Origin: Myotis daubentonii | Lineage: Eukaryota; Chordata; Mammalia; Chiroptera; Vespertilionidae | Length of the DNA stretch: 64,000 nucleotides | Direction of reading: 5' to 3' | Assembly (NCBI RefSeq): GCF_963259705.1 | Contig: NC_081850.1 | Span: 35,573,892 to 35,637,891 of the forward strand | Translations under genes and position numbers: made by a program | In this document: piece after piece, positions 47,946 through 60,490 of the stretch | How positions within the stretch are numbered: the first letter of the stretch is position 1 | How the letters are laid out: each line of letters begins with the position of its first letter | The notes under the pieces: generated by a model | The model's database searches: none | What the model saw: only the letters and a program-made list of their open reading frames with translations | Told to the model about the DNA's origin: nothing

Positions 47946-48530
47946 TCTATATATATAAAAGGCTAATATGCTAAGTGTCCAACCATCCGACTGGTAGCTA
48001 TGACGTGCACTGACCACCAGGGGGCAGACACTCAATGCAGGAGCTGCCAAGCTGCAGTGACTTGACAGCAGTGGTTCTTGGGTGACGCACCCCAAAACCA
48101 GAGAGGAGGGAGCCCAATTCCTTGTAGGGCCGTGCGATTCCACCTTTGGCTGTGGGTTACATTGTTGCTGAGGCACTGTGGGCCCAGAATCTGGTTTACT
48201 GCACACTTGCATTTGCGTTCCACACCCTGTATGACAGCAACTTTGCAGAGTGCCCTCTCACACTCCGGGACCCCTCAGGGGATGTCGGAGAGCTGGTTTT
48301 GGCCTGATCCCCATAGGCCAGGCCGAGGGACCCCACCTGCCAGAGGGACCCTGCTCACTCTGAAGACGCCCTTCGAGCCATGGCACCACCCCAGGTGCGA
48401 CTGGCCGGGGAGGGACCACGGGAGGTTGGCTCCAGGGCATGTCCAGCCCATCTCACCCAGTCCTGCCCCGCCAGCCACCTTCTAATTAATTTCCTTTCAA
48501 TGTGCATGAATCCACGCACCGGGTCACTAA
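47946..48530 (+). mobile_element. Non-autonomous Helitron with unusual interior
   Basis: 5' TCTATATATATAAAAGGCTAATATG after an A; 3' hairpin GTGCATGAATCCACGCAC, then GGGTCACTAA (decayed CTAG) and T. Between the usual 5' part ('ctatgacgtgcactgaccaccaggggg') and the usual 3' part (from about 48245) is a block at 48047-48244 not seen in the other Helitrons of this window; see findings. Confidence 0.88.
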
Positions 48531-49021
48531 TATATATATATATAATTACACTTTTAATCAGTGTTCTACTAAATGATCACAACTTTCAATTTCTCCTGAA
48601 TAACATCCACCCTGCCCCGATCCAGGAAAAAATTCCCCCTGTAGTGATAGATGCATAGCAGACTTAAACAGCATTGTCAAATATATGATATCTTATACAA
48701 ATGCTGCTAATAATGAAATAGGAAAGCTCTTGGAGCATTCAAGTAAAACTGAGTGGCATTACCATAAAAATTTGTACATTTAGACGATTTATATAGTATT
48801 GGGAAACATAGAAAGTAAATATGAGGAAATACCCTGCAGGGCTCAGTAACACTGGAGGTGGGTTGGCCATCATCAAAGGAAAATTTAAGTGTATAACCTC
48901 CCTCCAATGTGAGCTCCTCTTCTTCAGATGGGTTCTGCCTTGGACAAGTCATGTGGCCTTATCTTATGAATCCTTTAAACTTCACTGATAAAATGGGGCA
49001 ATTTGTGCCAAATAATTTCTG

Positions 49022-49200
49022 ATTTCTTCCGTCTTAAATGCTCTGTCTCAGTTTCCTCATTTATAAAATGGGATAATATAATAATGGCACCTAACACGAG
49101 GCACTGCTATGAGAATTATAAAAGACAAAGATATAATACATGTATCATGGTGCCAATACAGAGGAAATACTCAACAAAATGAAGCTATTGTTATTGTTTT
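49022..49200 (+). repeat. MIR element
   Basis: Core wording 'ctgtctcagtttcctcatttataaaatgggataatataataatggcacctaac' and 'tgctatgagaattataaaag', ending 'aaatactcaacaaaatgaagc'. Ancient tRNA-derived SINE. Confidence 0.8.
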
Positions 49201-49631
49201 CAGCTCAATCAGTCCAAGAAATTGCAAACATTGGCTTTTCTCAGTCTTCATTTTTTTGATCTAACTCTCAGAAGTCAACTACTTTATAAAGTTTTAACTT
49301 GCACTGCTCTCCTTGTCTCCTCCTTCTTCTCAGGCAAATGATGCTCAATCCCTTCTATGGCCTTCACTTCCTCCTCCTCTTCTGCACCTTCTTGGGCAGA
49401 TCCTCAAGGCTCAAGTCTTCTTGCTCAGCCCTTCTTACTTTGAATTTTCTATCAGAATTCTCAGTCTCTTTCATGGCTTACAAAACAGGGTGTTAAATCT
49501 TCACTACTTTCCCAAAATTTAATCTTGTAACTCCAGCTGCCCCAAAGCCATCCACATTTGAATGGTTTTCCTTTTGTCTTACTATGCCTAAAGCATAATA
49601 TGTTATTGTATATAAAATTAGTGAAAAATCA

Positions 49632-49850
49632 GCCGAAACCGGTTTGGCTCAGTGGATAGAGCATCGGCCTGCGGACTGAAAGGTCCTAGGTTCGATTCCG
49701 GTCAAGGGCATGTACCTGGGTTGCGGGCACATCCCCAGTAGGAGATGTGCAGGAGGCGGCTGATCGATGTTTGTCTCTCATCGATGTTTCTAACTCTCTA
49801 TCTCTTTCCCTTCCTCTCTGTAAAAAATCAATAAAATATATTTTAAAAAA
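49632..49850 (+). mobile_element. VES-type SINE, well preserved
   Basis: 'aaaccggtttggctcagtggatagagcatcggcctgcggactgaaaggtcctaggttcgattccgg', 'gggcatgtacctgggttgcgggcacatccccagtagg', 'aggaggcggctgatcgatg', CT tract, AAAAATCAATAAAATATATTTT tail. Intact A and B boxes and retained CpGs mark it as one of the younger copies. Confidence 0.94.
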
Positions 49851-50110
49851 ATCATATATTCCATTGTAATGGAGTATTACTCAGCAATAAAAAAGAATGA
49901 CATCTTGCCATTTGTGACATAATGGATAGACCTAGAGGGTGTTATGCTGAGTGAAATAAGTCAGACAGAGAAAGACAAACGCCATATGATTTCACTCATA
50001 TGTGGACTCTAAAAAACACGCACCAAAGCAAATGAATAAGCAAGACAGAACAGAAACGGACCCATAATTATAGAGCTGATGGTTGCCAAAGGGAATGGGG
50101 AGACGGGAAT
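49851..50110 (+). mobile_element. L1 3' fragment
   Basis: 'ttactcagcaataaaaaagaatgac', 'atggatagacctagagggtgttatgctgagtgaaataagtcagacagagaaagacaaacgccatatgatttcactcatatgtgg' and 'gctgatggttgccaaagg'. This is the L1 ORF2 C-terminus and start of the 3' UTR. Confidence 0.9.
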
Positions 50111-50579
50111 AAAAAAAACCACACAACTATCCATAACTCTACCAGCCTAACCCAAAACTAATGATTTAGTTGTAGTTCTTCTTAGTCTTTCCCATTGCAT
50201 ATGTTTTGTGCCATTGTAATAACAGCTTGCAATTCTAATTGTATCTTGTTTTCAATTCTAATTATTCCATAATGATTTTCCATGTTGCAAAAGCTTTCAT
50301 AATAGATTATTGTTTTACTATTATCTCTGTTTCTAGTAACTCTCTCTTCCAGTTCGTTCTACATACCTGGCTAACTTTAATCTTATTCACAGCATGGCTT
50401 TACGCATCTTTCATGTGCTGAAGAACCTTGTGTGGTTCGTTATTGTTCAAAAAATGAAGTCCAGGCACCTTAGTTAAGGTCAAATACCCCACTCAAACAG
50501 TAGCCTATCCTTTCCAGCCCCATGCCTCTTCTTCAGCCAAGCTGTATGACTTGTGATTCCATACACAAAGTGATACTAG

Positions 50580-50975
50580 CCCCAGCACCTTCCTTCAAGC
50601 CATTCTGTCTACCTATAATGCTCACTTTCCCTTTGAACCTTTTTCTTTTTCATTTTTTCCCATTCAACAATTTCTATTTTTAAAATTCAGTTTAATTTTA
50701 TTCCATCATCTTTTATCCCTGTGCCCTCTACCACATCCACCCATCATCACAATCACCGCACTGTTGTCCCTTTGACGTTTTGGCTCAGGAGCTATTTCCT
50801 TCCCCAGAGAAGCTCCCCTAGCTGCCCCACTCATCATGGTTACGCTCTTTTCTCTGTTGAACATTTTCTACTTGTTGCCTGAACCACTTGTTGGCCAAGT
50901 TCTAAGCCCATATCTTGTACCTCTCTGTGTCCTCGTGGCTCAGCACAAAGAACATGCTCAATAAATATTTATTAA
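50580..50975 (+). repeat. L2 3' end fragment
   Basis: 'tcctt..aagccattctgtc', 'ctatttccttccccagagaagctccccta', 'gtgtcctcgtggctcagcac' and 'gctcaataaatatttatta' follow the L2 3' end pattern. Confidence 0.65.
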
Positions 50976-51242
50976 AGATGATTACGATGCCCACTGTCAG
51001 CACAGCTGTTCTGCTTTCTGCAATAATGAGGAAAGTAATATGGGAGCACTAGGGAGGAAATTCACTCTAGTCCTCCTTAAATGCTGCCAAAAGTCCTAAG
51101 AGATTTACATACAGTCTATTCCAATAGCAAAGACATAATCAAAGTTTGGAAAAAAGGAAGTAAGGAAGGAAATGATCAAGGATTATTTTGTATTTTCACC
51201 TAATCTGTTTTATGATATAGCAAGATAAATGTGAAACATCCA

Positions 51243-51452
51243 CCCTAACTGGTTTGGCTCAGTGGATAGAGCATCAGCCTGCGGTCTGAAGGGTTCGATT
51301 CCAGTCAAGGGCATGTACCTTGGTTGCGGGCACATCCCCAGTAGGGAGTGTGCAGGAGGCAGCTGATCAATGTTTCTCTCTCATCAATGTTTCTAACTCT
51401 CTATCCCTCTCCCTTCCTCTCTGTAAAAAATCAATAAAATATATTTTTTTAA
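51243..51452 (+). mobile_element. VES-type SINE abutting a Helitron
   Basis: 'ctaactggtttggctcagtggatagagcatcagcctgcggtctgaagggttcgattcc' to the AATAAAATATATTTTTTT tail; a small deletion lies before the B box. Flanked by AAATGTGAAACATCC on both sides; the last three bases on the right coincide with the first bases of the Helitron. Confidence 0.92.
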
Positions 51453-51464
51453 AAATGTGAAACA

Positions 51465-51941
51465 TCCTATATAATAAAAGCGGAATATGCAAATCGACTG
51501 AATGGCAGAACGACCAGTTGGCGGGGCTGGCGAGCAGGCAGCACCAGGCCAGCCAAGACACATGCCAGTGGGCAGAGGGAGGGAATGGCGATGGGAGGGT
51601 GGGGGCAGTGACCAGCGGCAGTGGAGGTGCGATGGGGGGGAGCTGGCACCATCCCCTGATCACCTGTCTGGTCGCCTTCCGCAGAGGAGCCCCTGCGGCG
51701 GCTGTGGCGGGGTGATGTCAGCGGCGCTGTCCCCTGATTGGCCCAGTGGTGGCAGCGGCAGAATGATGGGGGCAGCCCTGTCCCCTGATCACCCGTCCGG
51801 TCACCTCCTGCTGAGGGAGGCCGGACTGCAGCTTAGGACAGTAGGCCATCCCCTGAGGACTCCTGGACTGTGAGAGGGCTCAGGCCAGGCTGAGGGACCC
51901 CACTCTCCCAGTGCACGGATTTTCATGCACTGAGCCTCTAG
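51465..51941 (+). mobile_element. Non-autonomous Helitron, HeliBat type, 477 bp
   Basis: TCCTATATAATAAAAGCGGAATATGC after an A at 51464; an internal GC-rich segment with three imperfect repeats of 'tcccctgatcacctgtctggtc' type; 3' hairpin GTGCACGGATTTTCATGCAC, then GAGCCTCTAG and T. Confidence 0.92.
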
Positions 51942-52044
51942 TCTCTATTATAAAATGTCTTGAGACTCATAACTCAAACAGTGGGTAATAGAACAGTCTA
52001 AATGAGAACCTTAGGCTTTGTAAGTCAAGTCAATGTACTTCAGT

Positions 52045-52450
52045 CATATCATAAAGAGTATGGTATGATGGTTAAAAGCTTGGGCTCTCAAGTGGTGCTG
52101 CCTAGCATACAGTTTTAACCCTACCAACTACTGGCTATGTGATCATGAAAAATTTACCTAACTTTTCTGTGTTCCAGTTTCCCGAACCTGTGAAAGAAGG
52201 ACAGTAGCAGTGATATTCTAGAAAATATTTAACAACTGGCTCTCCTTTTCAAAGCCCTGATTTGTATCATATGTCAGTATCTATGGTGTAAATACTCCCA
52301 CAATGGCTGATTTCAAGCTACCAACAGGCTCACAAAATGCAAGCCAATTTGATAATGGATTCTGACAGGGTACCTTACTTGTAGGGTTGTTGTGAAGATT
52401 AAATAAGTTAACACATGCAAAACACTTAGAACTGGCCCTGGAATATCATA
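52045..52450 (+). repeat. MIR element, interrupted
   Basis: 'gtatgatggttaaaagcttgggctct', 'ctactggctatgtgatcatgaaaaatttacctaacttttctgtgttccagtttcc' then, after about 150 unrelated bases, 'tgtagggttgttgtgaagattaaataagttaacacatgcaaaacacttagaactggccctgg'. Confidence 0.75.
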
Positions 52451-53514
52451 TACTTAGTTTGATCAATATTAGCTATTTTTTTATACCATTTTAGTTTGTC
52501 TTCTAAAATGGAGGATAGCAATAGCAAGTACTATTGAAAAAAAGCAGTTGCCTTGATTTTAATTCATTGCAACCTCTGCCTAAAGACATGTTTTATGTTC
52601 ACTATCGCCAAGCAGCCTCATCAACTTTTTAAAAAATTTCCTTTCCTTTTCCTTAATTCACCTTTTTTAGGAGCATTCTAAGAATCAGAAGACTGATTAA
52701 AAGCCATATACCAGTAAAGAAAAGAGGTTATAAAAAGTAAGTATAAACCCAACTGAAAAATTTTCCCTGAAAACTCATCTTAAGAAAGGCTAAGTACTTA
52801 AGTAAGTGGATATGAAAGTTTATTTGGATGCAATAACTTACTGCCTGTTAATGGGGAGGAATGTGAATTGTATTCCATCAAAATAATGTTATTCCCTGGT
52901 GTTCTTCCTCACACAAAAATAAATAAGAATTTATATTTTAAAAAACCCCAAAATACATGACTCTGAACAGTATGACTTTCTGCTTTTTGACTTCTGTGGG
53001 TATTTCCATGACTTTCATTTATAAAATCTGCTGGGTATTTCATTAGAACTAACACTCGGGCAATAAATATTTGCTACATATACAAAACAGATGGGCTTCA
53101 AACTATAAACCAAAAGATGACCAGCCAACAGCTCTGTTCATCAGCTGCGACTCCCAAACCCCAGCATTTTTCTCTAGGATGTCTTATTTTTTGCTCAGCT
53201 GTCTTGTTACTCTCTCGATTACAACTTCTGAATCCCTCATTTGCTTCTCCCACGCATAGGATGGTTTTTAATTTTACTTTTGCAAATTTTATTTCCTTCT
53301 TAGTCATTTTCCCCATTGTTCCTTTCCTCCTGTTGCTATTCATTTGTTATTTCTCTCCCGAATGCTCTGCCTAAAGTCAGCTTCAACGGAGGAAATCTTC
53401 AACTGATGAAGAGCCTCCTTTCGCTGTTGGAGGAACGCAGGAAACAGCCAAACATTGAGGCTACAATCCATGTAAGTGCCCACTTGAATGGTTCTTATTT
53501 TGAGAAAATGGTTC

Positions 53515-54345
53515 CTATTTTGAGAAAATGGAAGTTGAGCATATTGGTTGGGTCGATTTCTGGGCTCTCTATTCTATTCCATTGATCTATATGTCTGTTC
53601 TTGTGCCAGTACCAGGCAGTTTTGAGAACAGTGGCTTTGTAATACAGCTTGATATCTGGTATTGAGATCCCACCTACTTTGTTCTTTCTCATGATCGCTG
53701 CAGCTATTCGGGGTATTTTTATAGAAAAGCCACTGGAAATGGCTTGGGTAGGGCAAGATCTCAGGGAATCACCAGGGTGGGGCAAACAATGTGAACCAGG
53801 TTAATGGAGACTTAGATATGGTGCCTGCCTGCTGGTTCTGTGGTGGGGGTGTCTCAGAAAAGAAACAATAGCCTCTACCAGCACTTTTGTCTGTCAGAAA
53901 GCTGACAGCTGACACCCACCCTCAGCTCTCACTCTAATGCCAGACAATTCAGTTGCTCCCTGTATGCTCCTGGTTCCTTTCAAGCTGCTGCTCCAGTGCA
54001 CTGGAGCTCAGAGGGAGTGAGCCTGAGTAAGCCCAAGCACGGGCCCTTTAAGAGGAGCTGCCTGGGACTCCCACAGCCTCTGTGTCACTCAGCCACAATC
54101 CCCACTGGTTTTTATAGCCAGAAGTTATAAAGGATTTATCTTCCTGGTTCTGTAATCCTGGGCTGGGTGGAGCTGGAACCCCCTTGCTCTTCAGGAGGGA
54201 CCTTTGCAGCTGAGATATCCCTCACAATTTTGATTCACCATACATGAGTGTGGGACCAGCCCATTCCATGTCTCCCCACCCCTCCTGCCAGTCTCCATAA
54301 GGCTTCTTTAAATCCCTAGTTGTAGGACTTCCATTCAGCTAGATT
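53515..54345 (-). mobile_element. L1 copy, antisense, ORF2 joined directly to 5' region
   Basis: 53515-53728 is reverse ORF2 ('ttccattgatctatatgtctgttcttgtgccagtaccaggcagttttgagaacagtggctttgtaatac'). It then changes to GC-rich sequence like the 5' UTR of the L1 at 28263-31640 ('ggaacccccttgctcttcaggagggacctttgcagctgagatat'). The whole middle is missing. Confidence 0.75.
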
Positions 54346-55395
54346 TCAGGTGGTTCTAAATGATCATTATTCTGAAGTTAGTTGTAATTTTTATGTAGTT
54401 GTAAACGGGTTCAAGTACTACATTTACCTAAGTTACAATCTTAACCAGAAGTTCAAGTTCCATTTGAATGTACCACCAGCTTCTTGCTGGGATCCTTGAC
54501 TGCTAATATAATTGTCCTTTAACACAGTGTTCCACTAAACTCTGACAAGATGATCTTGGGAAATCCCTAGGAGATAGGGTAACAATTTTTACTGGCCTTT
54601 TTCCTTGGCCTTAGTAATGAAAAAGTGAATGAATGCTTAAAATATAATCTGTAGTTAATTATTGATGGGATAATGTTTCTTTTCTTAGTATTCACTCTCC
54701 TCTGGTAAGCCCAGATCTCCAATTAACTATAAACAAAATTATGAAACTACTTTATGAATTAAGTTTTGAGCATCTTCAGTTTGAGATGCCTGAGGGAGAT
54801 CTAGTAATAATAGTTTCTAAGTGTTCAAAGATGAAATTGTTTGCCACTGGAGACAGTGAGTTCCACATTGTAGGAGTGTCCAAGCAGAAGCTGGAAAAGC
54901 AATGGGTTGGTTGTTGAACTTGCTGATTTAAGGGTCTTTTCCAATGTGTACTTTTAAGATTCTTTGCTTTATGTTATATGGTCTATCACCATAATATTGA
55001 TTATGAAAATGTTGACAATTAAGTTAGATATTTTACTATAACAAATGGTGCACAGACAATATGCATACAGACTTTTAAGCCCAAAAGTCCTAGAGAAAAT
55101 TTATCTTCAGTACAACATGATGAAAATCCTGGTCTTTGGAGACAGTTAAACCTCTGCTTCAATCCTAGGTCTCAGTGAAAAATCTATGTGTCTTATGGAA
55201 GTGACCTAATGTCTCTGTATCTCAGTTTTCTTACATCTTTCTCATAGCGACCGGGTAGAAATTCATAACACATAAGACAAATTTAGGTTCCCCAAAATGT
55301 TAGTTCTCTTTGATTTATCATCATCATTAAAATATTCTTTCTGCTATATCAATTTGCAGTGCAAAGGTAAATAAAAATGCACTTAAGAATTCTTT
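54346..55395. other. Intergenic, no recognised feature except an old MIR trace
   Basis: AT-rich unique-looking DNA. A MIR-like core occurs near 55140-55240 ('gtgacctaatgtctctgtatctcagttttcttac'). Confidence 0.5.
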
Positions 55396-57140
55396 TTAAA
55401 ACTCATAGCTAACATCAGATTCAACAGTTAAAATGTGAAAGTGTTTTCTCTAAGCTCAGGAACAAGACAAGGATGCCTATACCCACCACTGTTATTCAAC
55501 ACAGCATTGGAAGGTATAACCAGAGCAATGTGGCAAGAAAAGAAAAATAGAAAGCATCCAGATTGGAAAAAAAACAAGTAAAATTGTCCATATTTTCTGA
55601 TAAAATGATGTTATATATAGAAAACTCTAAAGACTTCACCAGGAACTGTTAGAAATAAACAAATTCAGTAAAACTCGAGGATACAGAATCAATATACAAA
55701 AACCTGGTGCATTTTTACATACCAACAATGAACTATCATAAAGAGAAATTAAGATAACAATCCCATTTACAACTGCATCAAAGAGAATAAAAGACCTAAA
55801 AATAAATTTAACCAAAAAGATGAAAGCCCTATATATTGAAAACTATAAGACATCGATGAAAAAATTGATGAAGATATAAATGGAAAGATATTTTATGCTT
55901 ATGAATTAGAAGAATTAATAATGTTAAAATGCTTACACTACCCAAAGCAATCTACAGATTCAATGCAATCTTTACAATATTCAAAGCCATTTTTCATAAA
56001 AATAGAACAATCCTAAAATTTGTATGGAATCACAAATGACCCTAAATTGACAAAGCAATCTTGAAAAAAAAAGTTGAAGGCATCATACTCCCTGACCTAA
56101 TACTATACTACAAATCTATAGTGATCAAAATAGTATGATATTGGCATAAAAACAGACACATAGATCAATGTAACGGAACAGAGAGCACAGAAATAAACCC
56201 ATACTTTATATGGTCAATTAATCTATGACAAAGAAGGTAAAAATATATAATGGGGTAAAGACAGACTCTTCAATAAATGGTTCTGGGAAAACTGGCTAGT
56301 CACATGTGAAAGTATGAAACTAGACTACTATCTTACACAGCCCACAAAAGTTAACTGAAATGGTTTAAGACTTGAATGTAAGACCTGAAACCATACACTT
56401 TCTAGAAAAGAAAGGAGGCAGTAAGCTCCTTGTTGTAGGTCTTGGCAATGAATTTTGGCTCTGACTCCAAAAACAAAGGCAACAAAACAAAAAATAAACG
56501 AGTAGAACTACATCAAATGGAAAAGCTTCTGTACAGCAAAGGAAATAATAAACAAAACTCAAAGGCAAACTATTAAACAGGAGAAAACATTTGAAATTAT
56601 ATATCTGATAAAGGGCTAATATCTAAAGTATATAGAGAACTCATTCAACTCAAGAGCAAAAAGTTAAAATAAAAATTGATTGAAAAATGAGCAGAGAACC
56701 TGAATAGACATTTTTCAAAAGAAGACATACAGATAGCCAACAGACACATAAAAGATGCTCAGTATCACTGATCAGGGAAATACAAACCACAATGAGATAT
56801 CACCTCACACCTGTTAGGATGGCTGTCATCAAAAAAGACAAGAAATAACAAGTACTGCAAAGATGTGGAGAAAAGGGAACCTTCATTCATTGCTGGTGGG
56901 AATATAAATTGGTGCAGTCACTGTGGAAAACAATTATTGAAGTTCCTCAAAATGTTAAAAATACAGCTACTATATGATCCAGCAATTCCACTTCTGGGTA
57001 TTTATCCGAAGACAACCAAAAACAATAATTCAAAAATATATATGTACTTCCATGTTCATTACATGATTATTTACAATAAAAAGATATGAAAACAACTTAA
57101 GTGCCAATCAACAGATGAATAAAGAAGATGCAGTATATAT

Positions 57141-57142
<2 letters not shown>

Positions 57143-57176
<34 letters not shown>

Positions 57177-57187
57177 GAATACTATTC

Positions 57188-57235
<48 letters not shown>
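57143..57235. repeat. (GT)n and (AT)n microsatellites inside L1
   Basis: GT run at 57143-57171, a 20-bp spacer, then an (AT)n run at about 57190-57235. Both lie at the junction where L1 text is disturbed. Confidence 0.95.
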
Positions 57236-57239
<4 letters not shown>

Positions 57240-57285
57240 TTATATATAATAGAATACTTTTATATATACTATTTATATATAAAAG

Positions 57286-57324
57286 GGCCCAGCCGGTTTG
57301 GCTTAGTGGATAGAGCGTTGGGTG
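57286..57324 (+). mobile_element. VES SINE head only (39-bp remnant)
   Basis: 'gggcccagccggtttggcttagtggatagagcgttgg' is the first part of a VES SINE including the A box; it stops abruptly, and L1 text resumes within about 20 bases. Confidence 0.7.
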
Positions 57325-58322
57325 AGGATTACCAAAAGAAAAAAATAAAGGAATTTTGCTACTTGGGACAACATGGATGGATCTCCTTGAGGAAATTATT
57401 CTAAGTGAAATAAGTCAGATAAAAACAAATACCCTACAATTTCACTTAAATGTGGAATTTAAAACAAACAAGCCATGCTCATAGATACAGAGAACAAACT
57501 GGTGGTTGCCACAGTTAAGGGAGTGTGGGGGAGGGGTAAAATGTGTAAAAGGGATCAAAAGATACAAACTTCCAGTTAGAAAATAAATGCAGTGGGGATG
57601 TGATGTACAGCATGTGACTATAGTTAATAATGCTGAATTGTATATTTGAAAGTTGCTAAGAGAATAGATTTTAAAACTTCTCATCACAAGAAAAACACAT
57701 TTGTAACTATGTATTGTATGCATGGTAACTAGACTTACTGTGAGGAACATTTTGAAGTGTATACACATATTGAATCATTATGTGATACACTTGAAACTAA
57801 CATAATGTTACTTATACCTCAATATAAAAATAATTATTTTTTAAAGTTGAAAATGGCCATCAAAGTAAAGATCAACACATCTACTTTAGCATCCCACAAC
57901 ATTGAGGGCACGGTGTTATATGCTATAAAGAATACATCATATAAAAATCTTCCCTGAAAGAGCTGATATTTTAAAATAATAGTAAATAAATTCTGTTCAT
58001 ACCGTGCTTTTCACCTTACAGCCATTTTGCTTGGTGCCTCACAACAATGCTATAAGCCAGGCACTATTATCTCCATTTATAAAGGAAGGAATGTGAAAAG
58101 GGCAGAAATCATAATCCTAGAGGAAGTGGTCTTTTCACAGATTCATTCAGACATCTTACTTGGTCAAGGAAATAATATTGAAAAATAAAAAACATGAAAA
58201 AATTAAAAAATTGAAGGACACATGGCAGCATGGATATTCTCCGTGAGTTAAGTTAAATCATCTCCAAGTACAACTAGGAATTTCAGGAGCAAGAAAGCCT
58301 TGGGCTGGGGGAGTGGGGCCAC

Positions 58323-58575
58323 TGGGGAAACATGTAGCCTTGGGGTTTAGAGCACAGGCTCAGAGAACTTGGTCAAATCCTGGCTCTTTCACACCCAAAT
58401 GGTGCTGGTGGCCCTTTGTGTTAGCCTTTTCTGTACCTCAGTTTCCTCATCTGTAAAATGGAGGTATAACAGAACCTACCTGGGGAATTTTGTGAGGTTT
58501 CAATGAGGTACCTGGTTAAAGTACCTGGCATAACCCCTACCTCACAGAAAGTGTTTAATAAATACAGCTGTGATG
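58323..58575 (+). repeat. MIR element
   Basis: 'tggctctttcacacccaaatgg', 'gtacctcagtttcctcatctgtaaaatggaggta', 'cctacctggggaattttgtgaggtttcaatgaggtacc', 'gtacctggcataa' and 'gtttaataaatacagctg' follow the MIR consensus end to end. Confidence 0.85.
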
Positions 58576-60324
58576 ATTACAAGACAAAGCAATGGAGTCC
58601 CAGTGGAGAGCTAATTTGCCTAGACCACGGAACTGGTTAGTGACCAAGCAGAGAGTGGAGCCCAGATCTGGTCCATTGTCCTTTTGTTCTAAATGAGCCA
58701 TAACTTAATTGGGTTTTGGAACATGGGTGGTAAGAACTTTAGCTAAAAGAGAGAACAAGAGCTAGATATTCTGCTCTTTGCAATCTATCTAATGATGGGG
58801 CTTTTCCAGGAAACAGATGCATCACAAGTATCTATGCAGAAACATAAATAAACATAATTCCTTCAGAAGGCTCTTGTCTTCCTCCTCATGATTGAGCCCC
58901 TTGTAACATGTTCTGTCTGTGATTTGAGGGACCAAGCCGCCTCAGCCAGGTAGAAAAAAGCACAGGCTCACAGTGCACTCCCCTCTTGCTGTGACTGGTG
59001 CCACAGTGAGGCCCCAGTGTAGATGCTTCTGGCCGGACAGAAATGGATGTGGAGATTAAAGAACCAGAGTAAAGCCTGCAATCATCTTTGAGACGAGCTT
59101 GTGCCTGTTTTTTAATAAACATGCTCAGCTATTTTGAGCCACCAGGGACTTATCACTCCCAGCCTCCATTCAGAAAGCATTCATCTGGTCACAGGAGACC
59201 AGGAGAGCAAGAGCCCCAACCAGCGACCATAATGTCCGTGGCTAATAAGGGCAGGCTCTCTCACCAGGCATCAAGGCCGAATGAATCTGGGTAATCAAGA
59301 CTTAAATAATAATGAAACTCGAAACAACATTGAGCTGAGTAGGGTTCTGGAGCCTTTTCCCTGCTTAGATCTCTCCTGCTGGAAGTATTTGTTGTTCTTG
59401 GCCTTTTGAAGTCATTTCACATCAACCCCAGTCCCTCCCAGTGAGCACAAGTTGACCCAAAATCTTTATTGGGCTCTTGCGACACCATTTTCCTGGCATT
59501 TCTTAGAATAACAGTAGAGCCTCCCTGGGTTTAGAAAGTGCTTTTCTGGTTAATGAGGACTGCACAGTTTCATTCCTAATTACAGTAGTCCCTTTTATAG
59601 TGTCATGTTCCTAGCAGAGATGGGAAAGTTTGCATCCTTAAACGCCAAGCCAGCACAACAGTTGTAGCATATATTAAAATCTGAGGAGTTATAATATTCT
59701 ATTTAATTCTTTAAGAGAGACTTCCACAGGGCCTGCCCCTGCATTTCCCAAGAGTAACTTTGGAGGACATTCCAGTCCATGTGTGTGAGCTGAGAAAGCT
59801 GCAGTTTTGAGAACTTGCATAGTAGAGAGCCCAGGAGATGACTTTCTCAGCTCGACCAGCTTGAGAAATCTATTCATCCTTCTCCATTTTTAAAGAATAC
59901 GGTGAGATTCCTCTGCTTCTCTGTAATTCAACACATTTTTGAGAGTCTTGCTTAGATCATGTGACTGGATTTTAGCCAATCTGAATGGTGTTGATGTGAG
60001 TGTTTCAGAGTCTATTGCCCAGTAATACTCCTGGGCAGATTTATTTTGGTCCCTTTGGGAGGTTCTGCATATTTAGCTTATAGCCCTCCAGCTGTCTCCT
60101 CTCTGTTTTGATTTTACTCCAGTTACTTCATTTCGCCCTTCAAACCAGGAAAAGTTTGATAACCACTTTTTTCTTTTGGAAAATATGATGGGTAGTACCT
60201 GCTGCATCATCAGTGGTGGCAGAAGACAGAAGGTAATGGTAGTCCTGTCCTTACCTTTTGTCACCTTTCATGCTAATGCAAGCAAGACTTACTTCTGTGA
60301 AGAAACCAGCGGGGTGGGACAGAA

Positions 60325-60490
60325 TCTGACTTGATTTCCAACATTGCCATGTGTGTCACCTTTGAATTTCAGCTTCCACATCTGTAAGATAGGGTAACAA
60401 CCAATCCTTAGGTCTCTCTGAGAATCACGAGATGACGCGTGCAGAGCACTGAGCTTGGTGCACAAAGAGGTACTTGCCATGTGTTAGCTG
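60325..60490 (+). repeat. MIR element, decayed
   Basis: 'gtgtgtcacctttgaatttcagcttccacatctgtaagatagggtaacaacc' and 'tgagaatcacgagatgacgcgtgcagagcactgagcttggtgca' follow the MIR core. Confidence 0.65.

Larger units (their letters stand above)
55396..57840 (+). mobile_element. L1 3' half, sense, broken
   Basis: 'caggaacaagacaaggatgcctatacccaccactgttattcaacacagcattggaagg', 'ctacagattcaatgcaatctt', 'cctcacacctgttaggatggctgtcatcaa' and a frame at 56865-57089 containing LLKFLKMLKIQLLYDPAIPL. The 3' UTR runs to about 57840 with 'gttgccacagttaaggg' and 'cttgaaactaacataatg'. Stops and frameshifts disable ORF2. Confidence 0.9.
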
